Source of the DNA: Collinsella sp.
GTDB lineage: Bacteria > Actinomycetota > Coriobacteriia > Coriobacteriales > Coriobacteriaceae
NCBI GenBank assembly: GCA_019414325.1
Contig: DXMG01000004.1
Span: 34,721-88,345, forward strand
Length of the DNA stretch: 53,625 bases
Direction: 5' to 3'
Made by a program: the position numbers and the translations under genes. Shown in pieces: positions 7,859 through 16,370 of the stretch; the first letter of the stretch is position 1; each line of letters begins with the position of its first letter. The notes beneath the pieces are model-generated. The model made no database searches and was not told the DNA's origin. It saw nothing but the letters and a program-made list of their open reading frames with translations.

Positions 7859-8845
7859 CTACTCATCGTCCCCGTCGTTGGGGTCGCCCTTGAGGGTGTT
7901 GATGTCCAGGTACTCGTCATCGTTCTCTTTTTGCTGGGTCTCCGACTCCGCTTGGGTGGGGCCGGAGAACAGACGGAATCCCTCAAACGCAATGACGCCG
8001 AGCAGGGCAATGACAATGGCGATAAAGGCAACCTTGACTGCCTGCGGAAATTCCGAGAAATGCAGTGCCTTTTCCTCGGCGTAATAATCGGCGAAGCGCT
8101 CTTCGCCCGTGCTTTTGGTATACGCCGGCGCGGACGCGGCCTCCGGGTCATATTCCGGTGCAGGCGTGGCAGCGTACGGATCGTTGAGATAATCGCTCGA
8201 TGCGGTGCCATAATCCTCGGTCTCGATGCGATCGGTGCCAGCATAGCCATCGGAATAATCGGAATATGCCGCACCGCCCTCATAGTCCGCGGCGCTCGTG
8301 TTGGCGGCAAAAAGCGGGTTAACTGGAACGTCGAGCGCCGGCATGCCGGTAGAGGTCTCATCCAGATCGGCTGCAGCCCAGGAATCGTAGGCAACCTGAT
8401 GGGCAACGGGCTCATCGAGCCTTGTGACCGGAGACTTGCGTGCCGCAGGAACAGGCAACTGCTGGGCGCTGTACATAACGGTGCTGTCGGCCGATTTGTT
8501 CCGCGTCGCCGCAGCGAGAAATGCCGCCGTCTCGGACGGGTCGCTTGCGGGGCGGGGAGTGGGCGTGGGCGCCGAAATGGGTGCGGGCGTAGACGCGGGC
8601 GTCGAAACAGGCGACTGCGCAGGAGTCGGCGCAGGTGCGGGCTTAGGCGCAAGTGCGGAATTGGGGCTTGACGGGCGAACCCCACCGCCCATGAGTTCGT
8701 CGGCGGTCCACGGGCGATCATCCATCACGTCGTCAAGGCTCAGCGAAAACAGGTCGTCTTCACCCTCATCGAACATGCGGTGCACATGTCCACCAATTGC
8801 CGGAATCAATCCGCGACCGGTGCATGATGCCTTGCTCAACGCCAT
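7859..8845 (-). CDS. Pro/Ala-rich protein with a C-terminal membrane anchor
   Basis: I do not recognise the family. The 328-residue protein has an acidic N-terminal part (DEGEDDLFSLSLDDVMDDRPW), a Pro/Ala/Thr-rich linker (about 68-105), a long low-complexity Tyr/Asp/Ala region, a single hydrophobic span (VAFIAIVIALLGVIAFEGF, about 270-290) and a 35-residue acidic tail ending DPNDGDDE. There is no signal peptide, so an N-in tail-anchored topology is likely. The start at 8845 has AAAGGGTGG upstream; a longer frame reaching 8941 lacks a ribosome-binding site. It follows the transcription regulator on the same strand after a gap of 123 bases. A scaffold or envelope role is only a guess. Confidence 0.65.
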   Translation of the reverse strand: MALSKASCTGRGLIPAIGGHVHRMFDEGEDDLFSLSLDDVMDDRPWTADELMGGGVRPSSPNSALAPKPAPAPTPAQSPVSTPASTPAPISAPTPTPRPASDPSETAAFLAAATRNKSADSTVMYSAQQLPVPAARKSPVTRLDEPVAHQVAYDSWAAADLDETSTGMPALDVPVNPLFAANTSAADYEGGAAYSDYSDGYAGTDRIETEDYGTASSDYLNDPYAATPAPEYDPEAASAPAYTKSTGEERFADYYAEEKALHFSEFPQAVKVAFIAIVIALLGVIAFEGFRLFSGPTQAESETQQKENDDEYLDINTLKGDPNDGDDE

Positions 8846-8968
8846 TCTGTTCCACCCTTTCGAAATACTAATGACATCGATTATATGGAACTTTCCAAGC
8901 GGCTCGGTCTTGGATTCATGCTCTCCAGAACTCGCGCCCAAAAGGGGAGGGGCAATCTGGGCGAGTGC

Positions 8969-9622
8969 CTACTTGTCGTCGGCCGCCGCCTTGGCCTCAT
9001 TGAGGTAGCTATAGAAGCTGTACTTGGAGATGCCAAAGAACTCGCAGGCGCGCTCGCTCGACTTGGAAATGAGGAAGGCGCCGCGACGGTCGAGGTAGCC
9101 AATGGCACGAATGCGCTCGTCTTTGGTCATGAGCGCCGCGGGCTTGCCCACAAACTGCTCGCACTCGTGCAGCAGGTCCTCGAGCAGGTCGCCGATGTTC
9201 TTGGTAATGGGCTCGGGCTCGGTGTAGCCCGTGCCGCCGGTGCCGGTAAAGGCGTCGAGCGAACGCTCAAAAGCCTTCATAAGCGTAATGTCAAAGTTAA
9301 TGCCCAAAATGCCGACGGGCTTGCCCTCGTCGTTGCGGATAAAGATGGTCGAGGACTTGAGCAGCTTGCCGTCGGTGGTTTTGGTGAGGTATGGCTCGCG
9401 GTCGTGCACGTCGGTGGTGCCCTCGTGCATGGACTCAAACACAATATGGCTGGGGCCGTCACCCAGTTTGCGCCCGCTGACGTGGCCGTTTTCGATCACT
9501 ACGATGGAGTGGTCCACGTCCTCGGTCTCCAGATCGTGGACGACGACTTCGCAGTTGGGGCCAAATTGGAGCGCCAGGCCGTGTGCAAGGCGCTTATAAA
9601 ACTCAATCTGTGCGGGGGTCAT
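8969..9622 (-). CDS. YheO-like PAS/HTH transcriptional regulator
   Basis: The 217-residue protein has a YheO-like PAS sensor domain in its N-terminal half (FGPNCEVVVHDLET ... GKPVGILGINFDI) and a C-terminal helix-turn-helix of the HTH_22 type (RRGAFLISKSSERACEFFGISKYSFYSYL). The family senses small molecules and often sits beside amino-acid or purine catabolic genes. It is divergent from dpaL, and the 277-base gap contains a pair of similar inverted repeats, so it is the likely regulator of the island. ATG 9622 is chosen because AGGAAGG precedes it; the frame starts 10 codons earlier without a site. Confidence 0.85.
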   Translation of the reverse strand: MTPAQIEFYKRLAHGLALQFGPNCEVVVHDLETEDVDHSIVVIENGHVSGRKLGDGPSHIVFESMHEGTTDVHDREPYLTKTTDGKLLKSSTIFIRNDEGKPVGILGINFDITLMKAFERSLDAFTGTGGTGYTEPEPITKNIGDLLEDLLHECEQFVGKPAALMTKDERIRAIGYLDRRGAFLISKSSERACEFFGISKYSFYSYLNEAKAAADDK

Positions 9623-9741
9623 GGGTGCCTTCCTAAAAATTAGTTTGGGCACACTTTGCCATAAACCACACTTGTTCGCAAATAACGAAAGCGTCGCTGC
9701 GTTATGTGACCGTTCGGCGGCGAAAAGGTACCGATTACGGC

Positions 9742-9807
9742 AACAAACAATTTGTTAGGTTTACCAATCAAAAAGTGTGATAGAACAGTGCTAACAAACT
9801 TTTTGTT
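9742..9807. promoter_or_regulatory. paired inverted repeats between regulator and dpaL
   Basis: AACAAACAATTTGTT at 9742-9756 and AACAAACTTTTTGTT at 9793-9807 share the consensus AACAAACWWTTTGTT and lie 51 bp apart, about five helical turns. They sit between the divergent regulator and dpaL, so they are candidate operators for the YheO-like protein. I infer function from layout only. No clear -35/-10 pair could be fixed around them. Confidence 0.5.
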
Positions 9808-9899
9808 TGGCATCCACATAAAAGTTCAGTCGCATGAATGGGAATGGGCTGAAACGCGTATGCGGGGGCCGGCAAGAGAGGACTTAAGGAGTTCACCGT

Positions 9900-11114
9900 A
9901 TGGCCGATAAGATCCAGTGGGCGGGCAACACGATGCCCAAGAGCGATGACAAGCACTTGGGAATCATGAGCCTCGACCACGTGAAGAAGGCCCGCGCCTT
10001 CCACCAGTCGTTCCCTCAGTACACCGTCACTCCGCTTGCCCGCCTGGATGGTCAGGCTGCGCGCCTGGGCCTTTCCAACCTGTGCGTTAAGGACGAGAGC
10101 TATCGCTTTGGCCTCAACGCCTTTAAGGTCCTGGGCGGTTCGTTTGCCATGGCCAACTACATTGCCGACGAGACCGGCAAGGACGTTGCCGAGTGCACCT
10201 TCGATTACCTGACCTCCGATCAGCTTGCCAAGGACTTTGGCCAGGCCACCTTCTTTACTGCCACCGACGGCAACCATGGCCGCGGCGTGGCATGGGCTGC
10301 CAACAAGCTGGGCCAGAAGGCCGTCGTGCACATGCCCAAGGGTTCCACCAAGCCCCGCTTTGATAACATCGCCGCCGAGGGCGCCACGGTGACCATCGAA
10401 GAGGTCAACTACGACGAGTGCGTGCGCATGGCCGCCGCCGAGGCCGACGCCTGCGAGCGCGGCGTCATCGTTCAGGATACCGCCTGGGAGGGCTACGAGA
10501 AGATCCCGTCCTGGATCATGGAGGGCTACGGCACCATGGCTTCCGAGGCTGCCGAGCAGCTGCGCGAGATGGCCATCAACCGCCCGACGCACGTCTTTGT
10601 CCAGGCTGGCGTGGGCTCGCTCGCCGGCGCCGTGGTGGGCTACTTCACCAACCTGTATCCCGATAACCCGCCCACCTTCGTCGTGGTCGAGTGCGCGCCT
10701 GCCGCCTGCCTGTACAAGGGCGCTGCCGCCGGCGACGGCGATCCGCGCATCGTGGACGGCGACATGCCCTCCATCATGGCCGGCCTGTGCTGCGGCGAGC
10801 CCAACATCCTGGGCTGGGATATCCTGCGCAACCACACCACCGCCTTCGTGTCCTGCCCCGACTGGGTCACCGCTCGCGGCATGCGCACTCTGGGCGCTCC
10901 CGAGAAGGGCGACCCGCGCGTCATCTCTGGCGAGTCCGGCGCTGTGACCACCGGTCTGGTCGAGACTCTCATGCTCGATCCCGAGTACGCCGAGCTCAAG
11001 GAACTCATCGGCCTGGACAAGACGAGCTCCGTGCTCTGCTTCTCCACCGAGGGCGACACCGATCCGGATCAGTACCGTCGCATCGTCTGGGAGGGCGAGT
11101 ATCCGACTTGCTAG
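9900..11114 (+). CDS. dpaL: diaminopropionate ammonia-lyase
   Basis: DpaL (YgeX) is a cytoplasmic PLP enzyme of fold type II that converts 2,3-diaminopropionate to pyruvate and ammonia. The 404-residue length is normal. The PLP-lysine motif is SYRFGLNAFKVLGG, the DGNHGRGVAWAA loop is the usual cofactor-binding Asn segment, and SGESGAVTTG near the C-terminus is conserved. ATG 9900 follows TTAAGGAG. In the purine-degradation set this enzyme acts on a ring-opening product, giving pyruvate. It is the first gene of the island, divergent from its probable regulator, and a structured element follows it before ygeY. Confidence 0.92.
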   Translation: MADKIQWAGNTMPKSDDKHLGIMSLDHVKKARAFHQSFPQYTVTPLARLDGQAARLGLSNLCVKDESYRFGLNAFKVLGGSFAMANYIADETGKDVAECTFDYLTSDQLAKDFGQATFFTATDGNHGRGVAWAANKLGQKAVVHMPKGSTKPRFDNIAAEGATVTIEEVNYDECVRMAAAEADACERGVIVQDTAWEGYEKIPSWIMEGYGTMASEAAEQLREMAINRPTHVFVQAGVGSLAGAVVGYFTNLYPDNPPTFVVVECAPAACLYKGAAAGDGDPRIVDGDMPSIMAGLCCGEPNILGWDILRNHTTAFVSCPDWVTARGMRTLGAPEKGDPRVISGESGAVTTGLVETLMLDPEYAELKELIGLDKTSSVLCFSTEGDTDPDQYRRIVWEGEYPTC

Positions 11115-11124
11115 CGGGTCTGAC

Positions 11125-11248
11125 CTGTCCGGAGGCAGCCGGAGGGCTTTACTCCCTGCTCGGACAGTCCTGCTCGCACGGAGAGCACATTAAGTGCTCT
11201 CCGGCTCGTGCGGAACTCGCGACGGAGCAAAGTCCTCCGTCTGCCTCC
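11125..11248 (+). ncRNA. candidate structured RNA element with three hairpins
   Basis: Three strong hairpins sit in tandem between dpaL and ygeY. Hairpin 1 (11125-11167) has CTGTCCG / CGGACAG, then GCAG / CTGC, then GGAG / CTCC. Hairpin 2 (11175-11212) has the perfect 10-bp stem CGGAGAGCAC / GTGCTCTCCG with loop ATTAA, extended by CGCA / TGCG across a bulge. Hairpin 3 (11221-11241) has GACGGAG / CTCCGTC. In addition GGAGGCAG (11131-11138) can pair with CTGCCTCC (11241-11248), enclosing hairpin 2 and overlapping the edges of hairpins 1 and 3. The competing long-range pairing suggests a switchable leader for ygeY or a 3'-end structure for dpaL. It matches no riboswitch consensus I can recall. 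Confidence 0.5.
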
Positions 11249-11352
11249 TATGGTTACTTGCTTGTGGGGTGCTCAACCTCACGCCGCTTGGCACAAGTGA
11301 TCTATCTGAAATATCTACCTGTAGGTAAACCCTTGTAGAAAGGTTGACTGTT

Positions 11353-12738
11353 ATGACTAAAGAACTCGATTTTGATGCCATTAAGGCTGCGGCTGAGTCT
11401 CATCGTGCTGATATGACTCGCTTCCTGCGCGCTATGATCTCTCACCCCTCTGAGTCCTGCGAGGAGGGTGAGGTTGTTGCCTGCATCAAGGCCGAGATGG
11501 AGAGCCTTGGCTATGACGAGGTCAAGGTCGACGGCCTGGGCAACGTCATGGGCTTTATGGGCGAGGGCGACAAGATCATCGCCATCGACTCCCACATCGA
11601 CACCGTCGGCATCGGCAACATCGAGAACTGGGATGCCGATCCCTATGAGGGCTACGAGACCGACGAGATCATTTACGGCCGCGGCGGCTCCGACCAGGAG
11701 GGCGGCATGGCTTCTGCTACCTACGCTGCCAAGATGATGAAGGACATGGGCCTCATCCCCGAGGGCTACAAGATCATGGTCGTCGGCACCGTCCAGGAAG
11801 AGGACTGCGACGGCATGTGCTGGCAGTACATCTACAACAAGGACGGCATTAAGCCCGAGTTCGTCATTTCCACCGAGCCCACCGACGGCGGCATCTATCG
11901 CGGTCACCGCGGCCGCATGGAGATCCGCGTCGACGTTCACGGCACCTCCTGCCACGGCTCCGCGCCCGACCGTGGCGACAACGCCATCTACAAGATGGCC
12001 GACATCATCGCCGACGTCCGCGCCCTCAACAACAACGGCTGTGACGAGTCGACCGACATCAAGGGTCTCGTCAAGATGCTCGACCCCAAGTACAACCCCG
12101 AGCACTTCGAGGATGCCCGCTTCCTGGGCCGCGGCACCTGCACCGTCAGCCAGATCTTCTACACCAGCCCCAGCCGTTGCGCTGTCGCTGACTCCTGCGC
12201 CATCTCCATCGACCGTCGCATGACCGCCGGTGAGACCTGGGAGTCCTGCCTGGACGAGATCCGCAACCTGCCGGCCGCCAAGAAGTACGGCGACGACGTG
12301 AAGGTCTCCATGTACATGTACGACCGTCCGTCCTGGACCGGCGAGGTCTACGAGACCGAGGCTTACTTCCCCACGTGGATCAACAAGGAGACCGCTCCGC
12401 ACGTCAAGGCCCTCGTCGACGCCCACAAGGCCATGTTCGGTGACGAGCGCATCGGCTGCGAGCCCAGCATGGACAAGCGCACCGGTCGCCCGCTGTGCGA
12501 CAAGTGGACCTTCTCCACGAACTGCGTTTCCATCCAGGGCCGCTACGGCATCCCCTGCGTGGGCTTTGGCCCGGGTGCCGAGTCTCAGGCTCACGCTCCC
12601 AACGAGGTCACCTACAAGGACGACCTGGTCACCGCTGCCGCCATGTACGTGGCTGCCCTGAACCTCTACGATCCGAGCCAGGCCGATGGCGACGCCACCG
12701 TGTTCCGCGCCGGTCTGACCAACAACAAGATCGATTAG
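11353..12738 (+). CDS. ygeY: YgeY family M20 metallo-hydrolase
   Basis: The 461-residue protein is an M20 peptidase/deacylase-type zinc enzyme. Metal and catalytic motifs are IAIDSHIDTVG (first metal His-x-Asp), GRGGSDQEGG (bridging Asp), TVQEEDCDG (catalytic and metal Glu pair), STEPTDG, and a late His (ESQAHAPNE). In the E. coli ygeWXY cluster and the gut purine-degradation set it cleaves an amide of an intermediate; the exact substrate is not settled. ATG 11353 is preceded by GAAAGG; a TTG three codons earlier is possible. A 238-base leader with three hairpins precedes it and a stable hairpin follows it. Confidence 0.9.
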   Translation: MTKELDFDAIKAAAESHRADMTRFLRAMISHPSESCEEGEVVACIKAEMESLGYDEVKVDGLGNVMGFMGEGDKIIAIDSHIDTVGIGNIENWDADPYEGYETDEIIYGRGGSDQEGGMASATYAAKMMKDMGLIPEGYKIMVVGTVQEEDCDGMCWQYIYNKDGIKPEFVISTEPTDGGIYRGHRGRMEIRVDVHGTSCHGSAPDRGDNAIYKMADIIADVRALNNNGCDESTDIKGLVKMLDPKYNPEHFEDARFLGRGTCTVSQIFYTSPSRCAVADSCAISIDRRMTAGETWESCLDEIRNLPAAKKYGDDVKVSMYMYDRPSWTGEVYETEAYFPTWINKETAPHVKALVDAHKAMFGDERIGCEPSMDKRTGRPLCDKWTFSTNCVSIQGRYGIPCVGFGPGAESQAHAPNEVTYKDDLVTAAAMYVAALNLYDPSQADGDATVFRAGLTNNKID

Positions 12739-12760
12739 TCCCATTCCTCGATTTTGTTGA

Positions 12761-12785
12761 GCCGGGGGCCGCTCGTGTCCCCGGC
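12761..12785 (+). terminator. GC hairpin after ygeY
   Basis: GCCGGGG / CCCCGGC with an 11-nt loop starts 23 bases after the ygeY stop. No T tract follows, so full termination is doubtful. Confidence 0.35.
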
Positions 12786-12856
12786 ACCCCCTGTTGACTC
12801 GGGGCCCGCGGTCGTTATCTCCCATGCTTCCTCAACGGTGGCGGGTCCTCGTCATA

Positions 12857-12896
12857 GTGCTCTGCATGTTCTAGCCACACGCGCATGCCGGAGCAC
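12857..12896 (+). promoter_or_regulatory. leader hairpin upstream of ygeW
   Basis: GTGCTC / GAGCAC closes a stem continued by GCATG / CATGC around a 15-nt loop, ending 43 bases before the ygeW start. It could be a translation or attenuation element, or a processing site between ygeY and ygeW. Confidence 0.35.
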
Positions 12897-12939
12897 GTCT
12901 ACTCATTGCGATCGTTTCATCTTTTGAAAGGACATTTCC

Positions 12940-14142
12940 ATGGACGCCAAGTTTACCGAGCTCGTCGAGCAGCTGAACGGCCTCGATTTTAAGGGCATGT
13001 ACGGCAGCGACTTCCTGCACACCTGGGATAAGACCACCGATGAGCTCAAGGCTCTCTACATCGTTGCCGACGCCCTGCGCGAGCTGCGTGAGAACAACGT
13101 TTCGTCCAAGATCTTCGACTCGGGCCTGGCCGTCTCCCTGTTCCGCGACAACTCCACCCGTACGCGCTTCTCCTTCTCTAAGGCCGCCAACCTGCTCGGC
13201 CTCGAGCTGCAGGACCTGGACGAGAAGAAGTCCCAGATCGCTCACGGCGAGACCGTCCGCGAGACCGCTACCATGATCTCCTTCATGGCCGACGTCATCG
13301 GCATCCGCGACGACATGTACATCGGCAAGGGCGACGCCTACATGGCCGAGGTCTCCGAGTCTGTCCAGCAGGCCTACGAGGACGGCGTTCTGGATCACCG
13401 TCCCACGCTTATCTCCCTGCAGTCCGACTCCGATCACCCCACGCAGTCCTCTGCCGACATGCTCTACCTCATCAACGAGTTTGGCGGTCTTGAGAACCTC
13501 AAGGGCAAGAAGGTTGCCGTTACCTGGGCCTATTCACCCTCTTACGGCAAGCCGCTGTCCTGCCCGCAGTCGCTGATCAGCCTGCTGCCCCGTTTTGGCA
13601 TGGACGTCACCCTGGCCCACCCCGAGGGCTACGACCTCATGCCCGAGGTCGTCGAGCGCGCCAAGGGCTATGCCGCCGAGTCCGGCACCACCTTTAAGCA
13701 GGTCAACACCATGGCCGAGGCCTTCGAGGGCGCCGACATCGTGATCCCCAAGAGCTGGGCTCCGTTTGCCGCCATGGAGAAGCGTACCAACCTGTACGCC
13801 GAGGGCGACGACGCCGGCATCGCAGCGCTCGAGAAGGAGCTGCTCGCTCAGAACGCCACCCATCAGGACTGGTGCTCCACGACCGAGCTCATGGAGAAGA
13901 CCGCCAACGGCCAGGACACCATCTTTATGCACCCGCTGCCCGCCGACATCTCCGGTGTCTCTTGCGAGCACGGCGAGGTCAACGCCGACGTCTTTGACAT
14001 GCACCGCGTGGGCATGTACAAGGAGGCCAGCTACAAGCCGTACGCCATCGCAGCTATGATGTTCCTGCAGAAGGTTGCCGATCCCGCCGCTACCCTCAAG
14101 GCCCTCGACGAGCGCAACACCGCCCGTTGGTTCCAGGCCTAA
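12940..14142 (+). CDS. ygeW: YgeW family knotted carbamoyltransferase
   Basis: The 400-residue protein is a transcarbamylase relative. STRTRFSFSKAANLLG carries the carbamoyl-phosphate-binding Ser-Thr-Arg-Thr-Arg motif, QSDSDHPTQSSADML gives the central His-Pro-x-Gln, and HPLPADIS is the late His-Pro loop. YgeW is reported as a knotted carbamoyltransferase of unsettled substrate; in purine and hydantoin catabolism it is proposed to phosphorolyse a ureido compound to carbamoyl phosphate. ATG 12940 lies behind GAAAGGA. A good terminator at 14166-14204 ends this transcription unit. No carbamate kinase gene is in the window. Confidence 0.92.
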   Translation: MDAKFTELVEQLNGLDFKGMYGSDFLHTWDKTTDELKALYIVADALRELRENNVSSKIFDSGLAVSLFRDNSTRTRFSFSKAANLLGLELQDLDEKKSQIAHGETVRETATMISFMADVIGIRDDMYIGKGDAYMAEVSESVQQAYEDGVLDHRPTLISLQSDSDHPTQSSADMLYLINEFGGLENLKGKKVAVTWAYSPSYGKPLSCPQSLISLLPRFGMDVTLAHPEGYDLMPEVVERAKGYAAESGTTFKQVNTMAEAFEGADIVIPKSWAPFAAMEKRTNLYAEGDDAGIAALEKELLAQNATHQDWCSTTELMEKTANGQDTIFMHPLPADISGVSCEHGEVNADVFDMHRVGMYKEASYKPYAIAAMMFLQKVADPAATLKALDERNTARWFQA

Positions 14143-14165
14143 AGCCGCGCTGAGGTAAGCCATGT

Positions 14166-14204
14166 AAAGGGGGCGCTCTGCCAACCGGCGGGGTGCCCCT
14201 TTTT
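14166..14204 (+). terminator. rho-independent terminator after ygeW
   Basis: AAAGGGG pairs with CCCCTTT, continued by CGCTC / GGGTG across a one-base bulge, and a TTTTT run follows. It separates dpaL-ygeY-ygeW from mocA onward. Confidence 0.7.
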
Positions 14205-14292
14205 GCATCGTGGGCGTGCGGGATAAGCGCTTTCGATGTAGATGCCCCGCGACGCGAGTTATGGGTACGATGGTTTCAGGGGAGGTATCGCC

Positions 14293-14907
14293 ATGAAACT
14301 CGGTTGCGTCATTATGGCTTCGGGCGAGGGCAAGCGGTTTGGCTCTAACAAGATGCTTGCCGATATCTATGGCAAGCCGCTGATTGCCCGGACTATCGAT
14401 TCGGTTCCCCGGGGCTTTGACGTCGTGGTTTCGACGCGTTGGCCCGAGGTCGCCCAGATTTGCGAGGACAAGCATTGCCCGTGCGTGCTGCACGATGGCA
14501 AGCTCAGGAGCGAAAGCGTCCGTGCGGGCCTTTCGTGGGGGGCGAGCCGCGGCTGGAAGGGTTGCCTCTTTTTGCCGGGCGACCAGCCGCTCGTGAGTTC
14601 GGATTCTTTTGAGGCCATGGTTCGCGCGTTTGATGAGCGTGGCCGCAAGTATCCGGTGCGTCTTGCGTGCAACGGTGAGCCTTCGAGCCCGGTGCTCTTT
14701 CCGGCGGAACTGTTCGATGCACTTATGTGTCTTGAGGGCAAGGACGGTGGCGGCTCGATCCTCAAGGACCGTATCGACGTGGTGCTGGTTGATGCGCGTG
14801 CTTACGAACTGTGGGACGTCGATACCGTCAAGGGACAGCGACGCATAACGGAGCATATCGCCGCCTGCTCGTATTTTGATCGCGTGGCCAACTGCATCAA
14901 TCAATAA
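14293..14907 (+). CDS. mocA: molybdenum cofactor cytidylyltransferase (MocA/YgfJ-like)
   Basis: The 204-residue protein is a MobA-like nucleotidyltransferase. The N-terminal GEGKRFGSNKM loop binds the nucleotide triphosphate, and LPGDQPLVSS carries the metal-binding Asp. MocA adds CMP to molybdopterin, making the cofactor used by xanthine-dehydrogenase-type hydroxylases. YgfJ in the E. coli purine region is the nearest counterpart. ATG 14293 follows GGGAGG; the frame extends 17 codons upstream without a site. It is 9 bases from the hydantoinase gene, so the two are cotranscribed. The placement predicts a molybdenum hydroxylase partner, which is absent here. Confidence 0.85.
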   Translation: MKLGCVIMASGEGKRFGSNKMLADIYGKPLIARTIDSVPRGFDVVVSTRWPEVAQICEDKHCPCVLHDGKLRSESVRAGLSWGASRGWKGCLFLPGDQPLVSSDSFEAMVRAFDERGRKYPVRLACNGEPSSPVLFPAELFDALMCLEGKDGGGSILKDRIDVVLVDARAYELWDVDTVKGQRRITEHIAACSYFDRVANCINQ

Positions 14908-14916
14908 GGAGCAATT

Positions 14917-16284
14917 ATGATCATCATCAAAAACGGCGCGCTCGTGACGCCCCAGGGGCTTCGTCGCGCCGATCTTGCCATGGATGGCGATAAGATCGTG
15001 CGGATCGCCGCGGCGATTGAGCCGGCCGAGGGCGATACCGTCGAGGATGCCGCGGGCTGCTGGGTGTTCCCGGGCTTTATCGATGGGCACACGCACATGC
15101 AGTGCTGGACCGGCATGGATTGGACAGCCGATAGCTTTGAGACCGGCACGCGCGCGGCTGCCTGCGGCGGCACGACGACCATTGTGGACTACGCGACGGC
15201 CGATCGCGGCGTGACCATGCCCGATGCCTTGGCCGAGTGGCATCGCCGCGCCGACGGCACCTGCACCGCCAACTATGCCTTCCATATGGCGCTTGCCGAG
15301 TGGAATGAGCGCAACCGCGCCGATCTTTCGGCCATGCGCGAGGCGGGCGTGTCGTCGTTTAAGACCTACTTTGCCTACGACCATCTGCGCCTGGACGATG
15401 CCGAGACGCTCGAGGTGCTGGAGGAGCTCAAGCGCGTGGGCGGTATCCTGTGCGTGCATTGCGAGAACGGCACGTTGGTCAACGCGCTGCAGAAGCGCGT
15501 GTTTGAGCAGGGTATCCACGGGCCCGAGGGCCATGCGCTCAGCCGTCCGGACGTGTGTGAGGCCGAGGCCGTGAGCCGCCTGCTGTATCTGGCGCACTTG
15601 GCCGGGGACGCTCCGGTCAACGTGGTGCACCTTTCGACCAAGCTGGGGCTCGAGGCCATTCGCGCTGCCAAAGCGCACGGGCAGAAGAACATCTATGTCG
15701 AGACCTGCCCTCAGTATCTGATGCTCGACGACACCTGCTACCTTGAACAGGGAGAGGACGGCTTTGCGGGCGCCAAGTACGTGATGAGCCCGCCGCTGCG
15801 CCATGCCGGTGACCGTGCCGCGCTGCGCGAGGCGCTTGTGGCTGGCGAGATCGATACTATTGCGACCGATCATTGCAGCTTTAACCTGCACGGGCAAAAG
15901 GACCGAGGACGCGATGATTTCCGCGCGATTCCCAACGGCGGGCCCGGCGTGGAGCATCGTCCCGTTGCGATTGCCACGAGCTTTGAGGGACAGCTGGGTC
16001 CCGAGGATCTGTGCCGCTTGATGAGCGAGAATCCGGCGCGCGTTTTTGGCATGTATCCGCGCAAGGGCTGTCTTGCCGAGGGCGCCGATGCCGACGTGTG
16101 CGTGTGGGATCCGTGCGCGCGTTGGACGATCAGCGCCGCGACGCAGCATCAGGCCGTGGACTACACGCCGCTCGAGGGCTTTGAGGCACATGGCCGCGCC
16201 AAGGCCGTGTTTGTGAACGGCGTGCTGGCGGCACGCGACGGCGAGCCCACCGGAGCCCAACCCGGCCGCTACGTGCCCCGCTAA
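14917..16284 (+). CDS. hyuA: dihydropyrimidinase / D-hydantoinase-type amidohydrolase
   Basis: The 455-residue cyclic amidohydrolase opens hydantoin- or dihydropyrimidine-like rings. GFIDGHTHM holds the first two metal His, SSFKTYFAYD the carboxylated Lys, CVHCEN and VVHLST the other metal His, and ATDHCSF the catalytic Asp. It corresponds to E. coli HyuA (phenylhydantoinase) in the ygeW region. In purine breakdown it may open a five-membered ring intermediate. GGAGCAATT precedes ATG 14917. It is cotranscribed with mocA and followed by a palindromic repeat, then the convergent yqeC. Confidence 0.9.
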   Translation: MIIIKNGALVTPQGLRRADLAMDGDKIVRIAAAIEPAEGDTVEDAAGCWVFPGFIDGHTHMQCWTGMDWTADSFETGTRAAACGGTTTIVDYATADRGVTMPDALAEWHRRADGTCTANYAFHMALAEWNERNRADLSAMREAGVSSFKTYFAYDHLRLDDAETLEVLEELKRVGGILCVHCENGTLVNALQKRVFEQGIHGPEGHALSRPDVCEAEAVSRLLYLAHLAGDAPVNVVHLSTKLGLEAIRAAKAHGQKNIYVETCPQYLMLDDTCYLEQGEDGFAGAKYVMSPPLRHAGDRAALREALVAGEIDTIATDHCSFNLHGQKDRGRDDFRAIPNGGPGVEHRPVAIATSFEGQLGPEDLCRLMSENPARVFGMYPRKGCLAEGADADVCVWDPCARWTISAATQHQAVDYTPLEGFEAHGRAKAVFVNGVLAARDGEPTGAQPGRYVPR

Positions 16285-16297
16285 CGGGAAGACCGCC

Positions 16298-16370
16298 GGG
16301 GTAGCTAATTTGGGAGATGATTTTTTGGGACGGGGTAGCAAAAAGAGCCCCGTCCCAAATTTGCTACCCC
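16298..16370. repeat. nested palindromic repeat between hyuA and yqeC
   Basis: GGGGTAGCTAATTTGGGA (16298-16315) pairs with the reverse-complement copy at 16353-16370 with one mismatch, and an inner perfect stem TTTGGGACGGGG / CCCCGTCCCAAA lies at 16324-16335 and 16348-16359. The two pairings compete for 16353-16359. A shorter relative is at 42410-42447. It overlaps the last codons of yqeC and may serve as a bidirectional terminator. Confidence 0.65.
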
